Assembly: GCF_001039355.2 (NCBI RefSeq)
Contig: NW_019773521.1
Span: 1-53,458, forward strand
Direction: 5' to 3'
DNA: 53,458 bases
DNA from: Lingula anatina
Taxonomy: Eukaryota > Brachiopoda > Lingulata > Lingulida > Lingulidae
Shown: in pieces, positions 16,652 to 28,811 of the stretch
How the letters are laid out: each line of letters begins with the position of its first letter
Position numbering within the stretch: the first letter of the stretch is position 1
Notes under the pieces: generated by a model
What the model was told of the DNA's origin: nothing
The model's database searches: none
What the model saw: the letters and a program-made list of their open reading frames with translations, nothing else
Position numbers and translations under genes: made by a program

Positions 16652-17685
16652 TTAACCCTCAAGAGACCAAGCTATTTTACCCACTGAAATGACCAAGTGG
16701 GGTCATCTATGACCCCATTGTGCTCTGTACATGGATCCTTATTATAAAAGGCTGTTGAGGGTTTATCACACCTATTCTACTCCCAGGATTTAAGACAAGT
16801 ATTTTATAATGATCTAATGTAATAAATATTTGGTAATAATACTTTTATTGCATGAAATAACCAAGCACAGATTTTAAGTACAACATTACACAGGTATTTA
16901 GACAGTCCTTGTCAGTTTCCACTTGCAGAAATATTTCTCTTTTTATTTGCCACACTAAATGAAAAGAGTACATAACAAAATTACTCTGAGTAAAAATATT
17001 TTGACTTATGTGGAGATAGCATCCTTCTAACTTCAATAAGAATAATTAGCTGACTTGCTGAGTAGGGAATACCCAAATGTTGGTAAGGAAGTCATACTAC
17101 TCAGAACACATTCAATCAACCTACATGTATGTTACTACCACATCTGTGTATAAAACAAAATCCACACAAACACTTTGTTAATATATGTATAATATGATAT
17201 CGACAGAATTCTTTAGATTTTCGAAATACCCGAAAATTGTTACTGTCAAAATGAAAGACCCAGTTATGAGAACAAGTTCCGATAAAGCTACTGAAATTAG
17301 ATTCAGCGATGCACTATTAGTAACACTTCAAGCACACTCTTCACAAACCACTTATTTGTGCCTATGTTTTGAGCACACTGGCTGGTTGCATGAAGCATAT
17401 GCATCTGACATCTTCCTCTCAGTGTTGCGTGGGCAAAACATTTGAATACTTTTTAACAACTAATATTTAAAAACCATTGCTTCTCTTTGGGGTCATAAAT
17501 GACCCCACAAGAGTTTGTGATGTATACGCCACACTAATTTGTTGATCCCTACAAAAACCTGTGAAAGTGTGTAGGATTAGTAGACGGACAAACTCATGCA
17601 AGGAAAGAAAATTCGAATAAAAAATGGCACATTAAATCATATGGCTGGGGTCATAAATAACCCCACTCGGTCACTTGAGGGTTAA
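16652..17685 (-). mobile_element. Decayed piggyBac-type DNA transposon with TTAA target copies
   Basis: About 1.03 kb bounded by TTAA at 16652-16655 and 17682-17685. The terminal inverted repeats start CCCTCAAGAGACCAAG on the left and, inverted, CCCTCAAGTGACCGAG on the right. Three near-palindromes of the form GGGGTCAT-n-ATGACCCC lie near the ends (about 16703, 17489, 17647) and may be transposase-binding repeats. On the minus strand, 16845-17036 encodes 63 residues with a CLNTCVMLYLKSVLGYF stretch that resembles the end of the Cys-rich zinc domain of piggyBac transposases, several of whose cysteines are lost. The catalytic domain is absent. TIR plus TTAA is strong; the transposase remnant is tentative. 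Confidence 0.75.
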
Positions 17686-18321
17686 TACCGAAGCGTGGAG
17701 GATGTATGTACGGCAGATGACAAGGTAGAACGTGGTCTACTTTGTGCACCCTGAGCTTCAGAGATAAGTTGAACCCAACTTTCACACTCTTAACACACCC
17801 CTGACGTTTGAAGTTAGTGTAGAGGTTCGTTTCTAGTTATCTCTGAGTCTTAGGGTGAATTTGCGATACTCAGACGATATGTTTGTCGAGTACCTGCACA
17901 TTTAACAGGAAGCAGGACCAAACTGACACATTGTTGGATGACTGTCTGACAATCTATTTCAGATTTCAAAACAGTTGTAATGAGGAGCAATAAATGCAGC
18001 CTGTAAAATATCCAATGTATGGAGACACCCTAATGTAAAACGTGGAGGCTGCTCACACAAGTGCAAAATGCTTTATTATCTTAACTAGGCGGTATATAAA
18101 CTTTAAATTTCGATGTACTATTCAGGAGCTATGACAAAATTTCGATTTAATTAAAGTAGATACTCCGTTTTACCTGAGAATTATTGTGTTTATTTTATCT
18201 GGTGAAAGTTTATTTTTCAATGGAGAATAGCTTTTTATCTGGAGGACTGTGTCTCCAAGACTTGGAGCATTATTCAAAATGTTCAACACTTTGTGCATTA
18301 ATATTTACATACACTTATAGA

Positions 18322-18362
<41 letters not shown>

Positions 18363-18920
18363 ATATATCAATAAATGTGGAAAAATTAACGCCATCATGC
18401 AAATTATTTCCATGTACGTTTTTTCCGCCTTTAAATAAAAGAGGGTATAAGTAGAAAAATAGTAAACATTTTTTTCTGCACGGTATACTGTACGTTGCAC
18501 TGTCACGTGTTGGCGCTAAGGGTAGATTGAACATCTGCTGTCCCACTTCTGCCACCTGCAATGTTGTGTACATGGAAAGATTGTAAACGTGAAGGTCAGG
18601 CCACTGTTTTTTAATACGTTAAAAAATAATGCATTTCTATAATATGTGTGCTTTTCCCTTCGAACCCGAGTGTCCTACCAATCCATTTCTCGAACTATAT
18701 TATCTTAGAGCCCAACACGTCCTTTGGATGGATACTTTTCTAGCATTAAAATATAAGAGCACAGTCATCATGGCACTACGACGAACAGAGCCCAATAAGA
18801 AAAAGCGGAGGTCCTGCTGGAATTTTCTCTAACTGGGCATTACATTTGGAATCCCATCAAAACTGTGCACTATTTCTTTAATAATACCCGAAGCCACTTC
18901 ATTCACATTCGACATAAAGA

Positions 18921-18958
<38 letters not shown>

Positions 18959-19314
18959 TTCTTCTGCTTGCGTCTGCTTTTGCTAAGCTGAATCTAAGTG
19001 ATAAGCAAAATGATATTAATAAAGACAATTAACATTATCAAAGCCCATTTGGTTTTATTTCTAAAAGATCAAATTGCACTTTAATGTAGTGCCAATGATC
19101 AACAAAGCGTTATCTTTATATTTCTTGTTAAAATATATTAACCTAATGCCTGTGAATATAATTCACATGAAAATAATAAATAAAAAGATAACGTCAACTA
19201 GTCTCATAGTTTAGTAGGTTCCATTAAAACATGTAGATTAACATAAAGTGCACTGTCAACAATTAAATTCTAAAAAAAATATGAATGAAATAAAGCATAT
19301 GCATAATATGTTGG
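17686..19314. other. Intergenic DNA, partly TRIM 3' flank, with microsatellites
   Basis: No gene is recognised. (TG)n at 18323-18360 and (TA)n at about 18921-18949. From about 18850 the DNA is homologous to the 3' flanks of TRIM copies 1, 3 and 4. Confidence 0.6.
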
Positions 19315-19828
19315 TGTTGCGGATCCCACGCCAAACGAACACAAACAACGGGAAAATATTCACACCTTTATTCACGCACACACTGACATGGACATGGTGA
19401 AACTAAAATAACAAAATAATGAAATATAAACACCAAACTGATAATATAAAAATACACAAATATAAACTGAATACAGATATAAAAAGAAATAATGAATTAA
19501 TTATAAGAAACGGGAAATGTTGTGAAAACCATAAATTTGGCTAGACAAACGACTTATGCTTTTACATATACATTGTGCAAAATGGTTAACAATACGTACA
19601 GAGAAATGTGGCTTTTCCCGTCCGATGGTGATCCACAGTTTTTGCCGAATTAACTACTATATATATCTTCAAACTTGCCGACCTGAGCCTTCTGCTCGTC
19701 AATTACAAACGTGGCCGCGCCAAGAACTACTGCTGACCGTATATATACTGAGCAAATCATTTGCATAACAATACAAAGATGACTAGTGATACGACCGTAA
19801 TCGCAACTTGTTGTCGTAAGCGACAACA
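19315..19828 (-). mobile_element. Solo LTR (514 bp), minus orientation
   Basis: Bounded by TG...CA ends (TGTTGCGGATCC ... AAGCGACAACA) and a 5-bp target duplication GTTGG at 19310-19314 and 19829-19833. The TRIM copy 3 flank keeps the uninterrupted site (around 21757-21770). Read on the minus strand it has a TATATATA box near the start and AATAAA near the end, as expected of a promoter/terminator LTR. The right end forms a short palindrome, TGTTGTCGTAAGCGACAACA (19809-19828). No internal coding part remains, so it probably arose by LTR-LTR recombination. Confidence 0.8.
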
Positions 19829-20036
19829 GTTGGTCTGCAAAGGGTTAACATGTTTTTATGCTGATATTTGTCTTTTTCATGTAGAATTTATATATACTTT
19901 CAGTGTGCATATTAAACGATCATACATGTATTACCGGTTCATTCTAAGATTCGTTTGTTGTGTGTTCATTACATTTTCTTCGGTGATTAATATCACAACC
20001 CTAACATTATCTCGGTGTCAAATCATTAAGTCATTG

Positions 20037-20979
20037 CTAAGCGATATACTTATACGTGGATATTTCATGACGGTAAGTTCCAACAACAAGCTCCCCATCA
20101 CTGTTCACATCAAATGACACAGGATCCCCAATAATGTCATTCGTTGTCAAAATGTTCCGTAGAAATCTTCCGTCTGAACCAAGGACAACTACCCTATGAT
20201 TACCGTAGTCAGCTATGAATATGTGTCCAAACTTATCTACGCACACTCCAAGTGGATGATTCAGTTGTCCGTCTCCACTTCCAAACTGACCTCGTGCTCC
20301 GTATTGGAACATGACGTCACCCTGGGGTGTCACTGCATACACACAGTGGACACTGCAGTCGCTGACTATGATTGCATTGATGCCGTGGTGGTATGCACAG
20401 CGCAGTGGACCTTCACTGCACATAGGGATAGGAATTCTGTTTACAAGTTGAAAAGATTTTATGTCGTACACACAGATGCACTGTGCACCACTATCACACA
20501 CGTACACCTTACCCTCTGTACGGTCTACAGTGACACCCCAGGGGTCAAACATATCACCCTGACCAAAACATTGGATAACCTGACCTGATGTTGAATACAG
20601 TCTACAGCATTTATCATGGCATGTGACCACGAATCTATCGTTACTGACTGTAGTGATACACCTCGCCCCTCCCTCTATACTGATCTCACGATTACATTGA
20701 CCTGTGCTGGAGAATACAGATACTGTATAACGACATAATAGGTCACAACATACAACTAAAATACAACCGTCATCTGCACACTGAACATCACGCGGATAAC
20801 CCTGATATATGAAATAAATATTCCTCTTTGGGGTATCAAACCATGTTATCTTACTTGTTGTCTTCTGAAACTCAATTAACTCGGGATAGTTCGCTCTCTT
20901 TTGTTTCAAACTTCCAAAATATACATCCAAGGGACCCCGGTATGTTTTGGCCGTAAGTGACCCCGTTTTGATGGACAGC
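20037..20979 (-). pseudogene. TRIM-NHL copy 2: orphan C-terminal NHL propeller half
   Basis: Homology to copy 1 starts abruptly at the LSIKTGS motif that follows the coiled coil and runs to the normal C-terminus. RING, B-boxes and coiled coil are absent. The remaining roughly 313 codons are free of stops and frameshifts, and an in-frame ATG occurs at 21032 in non-homologous sequence, giving a possible 331-residue ORF. A run of about 14 C lies just upstream. It is probably a 5'-truncated duplicate. The sequence at the junction (ATATCAG|CTG on the minus strand) could be read as a weak splice acceptor, so use as a 3' exon is not excluded. Confidence 0.8.
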
Positions 20980-21003
20980 TGATATTCGCACCCCCCCCCC
21001 CCC

Positions 21004-21923
21004 TTCTTGGAAATAACTGACAAGTGAAACATTTAGAATGGACACGTGATTGACACCACTGGTGAATTCATCCATATGATATACAGCTTGTCTCTTTTGG
21101 TTGTCATTCTTTGAGGTTATCTTTAAATTAAGAGCCGTTTCCCTTTTTTAAAGATCATAAACTCTAAATTCTATATTATCATTATGTTGTGCCATATGTC
21201 AGAATTACAACCATATTTGACAACAATATTTGACGCGTGAATTTTTGCATAAATCATAAAAGTTGGCGCAGGAAGGAGCTGCTCCCAATTTATTCATTTT
21301 TTCCCGGAATTTTGCGTGCTTGTCATGCACCCTAACGATCTTCATTCAATTACACTTCTAAACTGGGCATAAAACTTAACTGGAGCCACTTAACAGTCGA
21401 CACTGAAATGATAAAGACTATTAAAAAATAATTGTTCTGCTTGCGTCTGCTTTTTGTCAAGCTGCGACTCAGTACTTAGCAAAATAACATTAAAATAACA
21501 TTTAACAGTGTCAAAGTTCATTTGATTTTATTTCCAAGAGCTCAAACTGTACTTTAATGTAGTGCCAATAACTAACAAAGCCTTATCTTTATATTTCTTG
21601 TTGAAATATATATATCAACCTAATACCTGTGCATATTATTCACACGAAAAATATAAAAAAGAAGATAAAGTTTCATTAACAGATAAACATGAAGCCTACT
21701 GTAAACAAATAGTTTCGAAAATTCATTACCGTATGAATGAAATAAATCATTTGAATAATATGTTGGTCTGCAAAGGGTTAAATGTTTTTTATGCTGATAT
21801 GTGTCATTTTCATGTAGAATTTATATACACTTTCAGTGTGCATATAAAACGACCATACATACATGCACGATGGTTCATTTTAAGATTCGTTCATCATCTT
21901 AGTGTAAAAACTAGAAGTCAATG
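21004..21923 (-). repeat. 3' flank of TRIM copy 3
   Basis: Non-coding DNA between copies 2 and 3. From about 21350 it aligns with the 3' flank of copy 2, and it contains the empty target site of the 514-bp solo LTR. No gene was seen. Confidence 0.6.
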
Positions 21924-24401
21924 TTAAGCGATATACTTATACGTGGATATTTCGGCTCTCGTAGTTCCAACAACAAGCTCCCCGTTACTGTTGAAATTAA
22001 CTGACAAAGGATATTGAATGCCGTCACACTCTGTCAAAATGTTACGTTGAAATGTTCCGTCTGAACCAAGGACAACCACCCTGTGATTGCCGTAGTCAGC
22101 TATGAATATGTGTCCAAACTTATCTACGCACAGTCCGGCTGGAGAATTCAGTTGTCCGTCTCCATTTCCACTCTGACCTTGTGTTCCGTATTGGAACATG
22201 ACGTCACCCTGGGGTGTCACTGCATACACACACTGGGGCCAATGGTCGCTGACTATGATTGCATTGATGCCGTGGTGGTATGCACAGCACAGTAAACCTT
22301 TACTGCACATTGGGATAGGAATTCTGTTTACTAGTAGAAATGACATCATGTCGTACACACAGATGCACTGTGCACCACTATCACACACGTACACCTTACC
22401 CTCTGTACGGTCCACAGTGACACCCCAGGGGTCAGACATATCACCCTGACCAAAACATTGGATAACCTGACCTGATGTTGAATACAGTCTACAGCATTTA
22501 ACGTCACATGTGACCACGAATCTATCGTTACTGACTGTAGTGATACACCTCGCCTCTCCCTTTATACTGATATCACAATTACATTGACCTGTGCTGGAGA
22601 ATACGGACACTGTTTTACCAAAGAAGTCACCATGTAAAACTAAAATACAACCGTCATCTGTGCACTCTATATCCCACGGTGTACCCCCCACTTCCAAACA
22701 AACATTCCGTTCAGGCTTATCAAGCCAGGTTACCTTCATAAATTCCTTCACCGCAGGATAGTTCGCTCTCTTTTGTTTTAAACTTCCAAAATATGAATCC
22801 AAGGGACCCCGGTATGTTTTGGCCGTAATGGACCCCGTTTTGATGAACAGCTGTGGTTCAGGGATTTTAGGAAGCTGTAGGACAACGTCCATTGCTGTTT
22901 TCCCTGGTGTAAATGTTATATCGGTGACCTTGGTATCAAGGACTGGTTCTACTGCCTGTAACTCCTGGATTCTAGTTTGGAGTTTTTTAGAGTGGGTCAT
23001 GACCTCGATGTCAGAACCGGTGTCTGTGAGCTGCTGAGCGAACGCACGAATACTCTGAATGGAAATCTTGTTCATTTCTTGTTTGTCCTTTTCAGCTTCT
23101 AAAGTCTTCACCTGCGTAGAGGTGAGTGCCTTTANTCCAGGAATTTTAGGCAACTGTAGCAGAACGTCCATTTCTGTTTGCCCTGGTGTAAATGTTATAT
23201 CGGTGATCTTGGTATCAAGGTCTGGTTCTACTGCCTGTAACTCCTGAATTCTAGTTTGGAGTTTTTTAGAGTGGGTCATGACCTCGATGTCAGAACCGGT
23301 GTCTGTGAGCTGCTGAGCGAAATCACGAATACTCTGAATGGAAATCTTGTTCATTTCTTGCTTGTCCTTTTCAGCTTCTAAAGACTTTACCTGCGTGGAG
23401 GTGAGTGTCTTAACTTCTGTCGTTATTTCGTTGCTTTTGTCATCTATAGCTTTCTGCATTTCTATATATTCTGACTGTACTTTTGTTTCATAAATTTCCA
23501 AATGCTGTTTGACAGATGTTAAATACGCGTCGATCTGTTGACGTACGTCCTTCTCTACTTGTTGATAATAATCTTTGATTTCTCTTTCAATAGTTTTGCT
23601 GTTTTCTTTTATCTCCTTCGCCATAGCTAATTTTTGCGAATCCACCAAACGAAGAACCTTTTTCTGGTTTACTGTCAGTCTCTTTTCTGTTTGTACAATA
23701 ACCTTTTCTGCCTTTTCAAAACGAGATAATTTCTCAGTAGGGAGACATCTCAGCTTTTCTTGTATTAGATATCGTTGAACTTTCACCACATCCCCTAATT
23801 CTTTAAAGTCGTGTTTGCTGTGGACTTTTACAATACATTCCCTGCATATAACAGTGTCATCATTTTCACAATAGAATGCCAGCGGTTCTCCGTCGTGTCT
23901 TTCGCAGTGTTGAACTTTATCTAATACGTGGCGTAATTGTTCTCGTATACTAACTGGGTTAGCTGAAATATCCACTTGTGAAAGAGGAACAAACGAATGA
24001 CCCTCACATGCCGGTATTTTGTCGTGAATATCACGACAAGATGAACAAAGTTGGTTGTTTTTTGGGCATCCTTGGCACATGAAAGTGGCCTCTTTATGCT
24101 TACAATACTCACAAAGTCTCCCCTCGGGCGCTTTCTGATCTCTCATGAAATCTGTAACTTTTCTTAAAAAGAAGTTTTTCACGAGAGTTTCTTACCCACC
24201 TGGTGGTACGGGAGCCTCGTTGCGACATACGGGACAGGAAAACTTGTTCTGGACACCATTCTTGGCTGCATGGTCAGCAATGCATTTAAGACAGAACGTG
24301 TGGTAACAGGGAAGCACTCTCGGGTCTTCAAATTCCTCCAGACATATATGACACGTCAGAAAATTCTCACTAAAGACGTTGTAGAATTCTTTCTCGGCCA
24401 T
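21924..24401 (-). pseudogene. TRIM-NHL copy 3: premature stop plus internal in-frame duplication
   Basis: From ATG 24401 the frame is open through the RING. Codon 70 (24192-24194) is TAA where copies 1 and 4 have TTA (Leu), just after the PPGG motif. The same frame then continues without another stop to 21924, through B-box 1, B-box 2, coiled coil and NHL propeller. A 279-bp (93-codon) segment at the end of the coiled coil is present twice, about 22857-23134 and 23136-23415, joined at undetermined base 23135. The two copies differ at several residues (RDF/RAF, PDLD/PVLD, GQTEMD/GKTAMD). Either unequal exchange or two contigs from different paralogs joined in assembly could give this. With the stop, only a 69-residue RING fragment would be made. 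Confidence 0.85.
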
Positions 24402-26632
24402 CGTGTGACTTTACTTCCCAGGCAGCTAGGACACAGAGCTGTGTAGACGTCGACCCTCTCGGGGTACTGATGTGAAAACTGCTTCGCATTGATGTCGCCC
24501 TTTAGTATGTAAATAAAATAATGGCAAAGATATTTAAAGAATAAGTGCTCTATACAATGGAGAGTGTAATTGGTATTCAGGAAGGTTCTCGTAACAAAGC
24601 CATTGTTGCGCTGTCGCTAAGTGCAGAGCGTCATAACTGATCTAAACAATAGCTGCGGCGTATTGTATTTGCCCAGAACCTTCAAAAAGCCGCTTCACCT
24701 GTAAATACAGCATGCAGGGTCGTATTATTGTGCTGACTAGAAGAGAATACTACCGTATGACATGCATTGGGGAAACTTGGATGAGGGATGAGAATAAAAG
24801 ATGATAATGACATGAATTTATGATTGCAAACTCCATTCGGCGTCACTTTGACAGTAACTCAGGAAAAAGCAATAATAATAAAAAACTGAAGGCGATTTTT
24901 TGCGTGACCCCCCCCCCCCAAAAAAAAAAAAAAAAAAGTAAAGAAAAAGAAAACGTGTGCCTATACGAATACATGTCACAGGGCATATACATGTATGTAC
25001 TCGTAGTTCACTTTTATGTAGTACGCAACCTCAAAATAAAGTAAATCAATTAATGTACAGGTACCTGTTAAGCAAACGAACTAAGACCTATAGCAATAAG
25101 AGGTCATGTTTTTTTTTTTTTTTTTTGTAAGTGTGTGTGCGTGAGTGAATTGTGTGTGTGCGAGACTGTATGTGTGAATGCCCCTTTTATCAACACATGT
25201 GGTAACGTCAGAGCGGGTAAGGGGGGGGTATCAGGAGAACAAAATAGATTTTGTAGGGCAGCCAGGTGGAGGTTTACTACTGTGTGACGAAGCTATTCGC
25301 TTGTCATCTTCATGTTACGCGAGGTAGCAAATACACAACTCAGATATTATCTTTCTTATTATTTATTGAACTACTGTCCAGTTATTACCCGCGCCGCTTC
25401 CTTCATTTCTATTTCTACCTCATGCATTCTGTAGCGGCCTTTTCCCTGTTTACACTAAGCGCAGTTGTATAAATACCATAAGAGCATGTCAATCAACTTA
25501 AGTTACTCTACTATGAACTCCCCACTCTTATTCACTGCATGCTGTCACTTACTAACGTTACAACTGCACGACTATATAGGCCTACATGGGATAGAACTAA
25601 AGCTACAGGTACACACACTAGACAATAGAAGTGTCACCCCTACTGAAGCAATCAAAGTTTGAAATTGTTTTTTTTTAATGGGTGTGGAACCCATTTGGGG
25701 AGGGGGGATGGGAGAATGCAAGGTTTGTTGTGTTTGTTGTGATTGTGTTCGGTGTGTGTCGTGTATGTTCGTCTTGTGTACGTAGAGGTCACGGGTTGAA
25801 AGACCGCGCCCGATAAATTTTTATTTGCACCTGCAAGTCGGACGGAGATGCAAGCTGAATAATTGTAATAGTTATTCAGTGCTCTTGCAGGAAAGTCAAA
25901 CTATATTTAATCAAGGATCAATTCACCGTTTAAATTTATACATTTCTAAATTTATATATTTATTTTATTGTGTTTTTGGCATTGTTTGTTATATTTTTAT
26001 TTTATATTTCTTTGTGTAAATTGTGTTAATGACATTGTTCAAAACTGATTATTTTATATTGCTCTTGCAAATATTTGTATAATAAAAAAGGACTATCAAC
26101 CCAGAGCTACTGATCGCTCTGCTACGTAAACAGCCTGAAAAGGGAGCCGCCATCTTATGACGACGTACAGCCTTGACATATTTACCATCACCTCCTGACT
26201 TTAGAATGTAAACAAACAACGGCGCGGAAGGAATGTAGACGTAAATGATGCGCACGGACGACTTAACAAAGATTGTGGAAAAAGAAAAACACGAGTGAAG
26301 AGCAATAGGAAAAGTAGTTGAAGAAGGGAAGAGGGAGAAGAGGCACGGCAGAGCTGAAACTTGAGTTTCACTTGTCTTTCTGACCGTAATGCATGCATTA
26401 ACGTAATAGGAATTAAAACTCTTTAGTTGCGTTATTTTATAGTTCCTTTGGTTTTGTTTGGTTTTAATTTTATTTGTTCAGCGTCAGGCCATGAAGCAAT
26501 TCTTACCGGTCATGAAGATCACAAGACATGAGGAGGTGTAGGTGGAAATTCCTGACAGTCGGATACTGCAGGTGGAAATTCCTGAGAGATGACCACTCCA
26601 GGTGGGAAAATGTCTACTCTCCAAGACTGTAG
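24402..26632 (-). repeat. Upstream segmental duplication, copy B (5'UTR intron and leader exon of TRIM copy 3)
   Basis: Homologous to 11419-13543. Predicted 5'UTR intron on the minus strand 26506-24439, donor CCG|GTAAGAATT and acceptor CTACACAG|CTCTG, at the same sites as in copy A. It carries the 280-bp solo LTR at 25283-25562. Confidence 0.7.
25283..25562 (+). mobile_element. Solo LTR (280 bp) in the predicted 5'UTR intron of TRIM copy 3
   Basis: Ends TGTGACGAAGC ... AACGTTACA (TG...CA), flanked by ACTG on both sides (25279-25282 and 25563-25566), a 4-bp target duplication. The paralogous site at about 12421-12430 reads CCACTGCACG without the insert. A TATAAATA box sits at 25468-25475. The element is different from the 514-bp solo LTR and from the BEL LTR. 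Length, ends and empty site support the call; family is unknown. Confidence 0.75.
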
Positions 26633-27996
26633 GAGCGTAATAAAGCTATGTGCCGTTGAAATAAGAATGGAGCCATTCAGTATCGTTTCCGTGATTATTC
26701 TTTTTATTTGAAATTTAGTTCAAGGTTATTATTTTTGTTATGGAAACCGAAGGAAATTGTGAACTTTGTGCGAACGTTAAAATGTATTTTTGAATTGCAT
26801 ACAATAATGACGTAAACTGCCTATGACTTACTCAAATGACTTTAATTTTGCTTATGCTATTTATTTTTTTTTTTAATCGATTTCTACTTTTATTAAAGCT
26901 TTTTGTATTTACTTTTTTTCGTGTTTGGGATATAGGCTACTTTCCCAAGGGAGACTCAACATCTTTGCAGTCCTGCGATTAAAATAACGCCCCCACGGGA
27001 CCCTAGCGGGACAGGCTCATATATTTATATGTGATCTCATATTGATTGGTAAAAAAGTGTATTTTTTTTTTTTGGGGGGGGGAGTCATATTTCCTTTGCT
27101 TTATTTTAGTGTAATCTCGTGATCATGTAACCGATATTTTATTATCGTCCAAGTTAGGCTTAAGGACACTATATCGATAACGCCGTACTTAGTATATACA
27201 CATGTACAAGCATTATACATTAACTTGGCGCTATTTTATATAATTTATTGACTTAAATTAAAATTATGTTGAGTTTTATTGGTGTAGTTTTCTAGAGAGG
27301 ACGTAGGGAGTTGGGTAAAAAAAAGTTAAATATTGAGTTGAAACTTAAGACCAGTTTTCCGGCTTAAACTCTGGTGAAACCAGCCCCAGTGCATGCTCTC
27401 TCTCTCTGTTAGATAGAGGAGCCCGATGCCCACGCCAACGGGTGTGGGTGTGGGGGGTGGCTTTGCATCTGTGTCCCCTCCCCCTTCAATAATTTTGGAT
27501 CCGCTCCTGCAGGTATGCCTCCGGTAGAGGCTGCTGCTGCCCTCTTAGTGACCTCATTGACTACTTGTTCTTTTAACGTAGTCAGCACATTTCATGACTG
27601 CATGTTATCCGACTAGCTTTTTTATTCAATCCAGCAGTGAGTTTGATTTTTTTATTTCTTATCAGATAGTTACCATTAATTTTAATATAACAGTCGCTTT
27701 GTGTGTGTGTTCGTGTGCTTGTGTGTGTGTGTTTGAGATCTCACGCACCCAGGTGAGAAATCTCACCTTCCTCAGAAATTCAACCATCCTACGGCTCCTC
27801 AATATTAGTCCGGTTGCTTAGGGCAAAAAAATGGCCAAATCGTGACACAGCGGATAAAAGCACCAAACTTTGCAAGTGGGTACCTTTTGACATACTAAAC
27901 CAAATAAGAGCTGTAGCCCACGGAAAAAATTACCGTTTGGCCAAAAAATCCAAAATGGCCGCTAATTTGTGAAATTTTGTAGTAATATATACATAT
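26633..27996. other. Intergenic DNA left of the BEL element
   Basis: No gene is recognised. About 27466-27512 carries GGATCCGCTCCTG (inverse CAGGAGCGGATCC), similar to ends of hAT-like repeats and echoed near 43143 and 50107. Position 27996 is the left border of the BEL 5' LTR. Confidence 0.5.
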
Positions 27997-28792
27997 TGTA
28001 AGTGCCAGATTCCCTGTTTTATATAAACAAGGTGTAAGTACAGATTCCTTGTTTTAGCTATAACAGTTGTGAGTAGTTTTCATTACTTGCGTGAGTAGCG
28101 CGCTTATTTGAATGTTACTGAGTCATAACGCTACAAGAATCTATACAAGAAGGGTCTCTCCTGCAGTTAACCGTATTTCCCAACGTAGTAAAATGTATTG
28201 TAACAGTTCAAAGGGAGAAATCATAATGTAAGTGTTTATACTATCAAATGTGTTTGCATAGTGTATTTATAAGTTTTCTGTAATAATTATAAAGGTGAAA
28301 AAATAGGTATATAAGATAGAGCACCTGATAGGGTGTGGCCATTAATATGAAATAAGATAAATGTTAAATATGAGAACGCATTGGTTTAATTATCAACTGT
28401 GAACCCTTCCTGTAATTCAGTATATAATGTTTTAATTATGATTATTGCATTATAAGGTAAACTTCATATCATTTGTGTTCATTGTATAGATATAGCAAAT
28501 TTCAAGTCTCGCTATATATAACCGATTTAATGTAATGTAATGTTCAATATATCTAGTAAATTATAGTTTCCTGTATTTATTTATTTCTTTATGTATTTAT
28601 TCATTTTATTTATTTATTGTTTTCTTTCCTAGATTATGTACCTTGCTTGCTTGCTTGCTGTCATGCTGACATGCTGACCTGCTGACTAGTCCATTTACTG
28701 TACTGACATAAGCGATGTGAATGGTTACTGAACTGAACATTTAAAATAAAGCATGAGTAACATAAACTCTCCAATGTCTCAACGATTTCACA
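27997..28792 (+). repeat. 5' LTR of the BEL/Pao element
   Basis: Starts TGTAAGTGCCAGATTCC and ends about GATTTCACA. TATATAAG at 28308-28315 is a plausible promoter TATA box and AATAAAGC near the end is the poly(A) signal. It is slightly longer (796 bp) than its partner because of small indels. Only 19 nt separate it from the first gag ATG, and no standard TGG-type primer-binding site is obvious. Confidence 0.88.
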
Positions 28793-28811
28793 CTAGTACA
28801 TAATAACAGCC

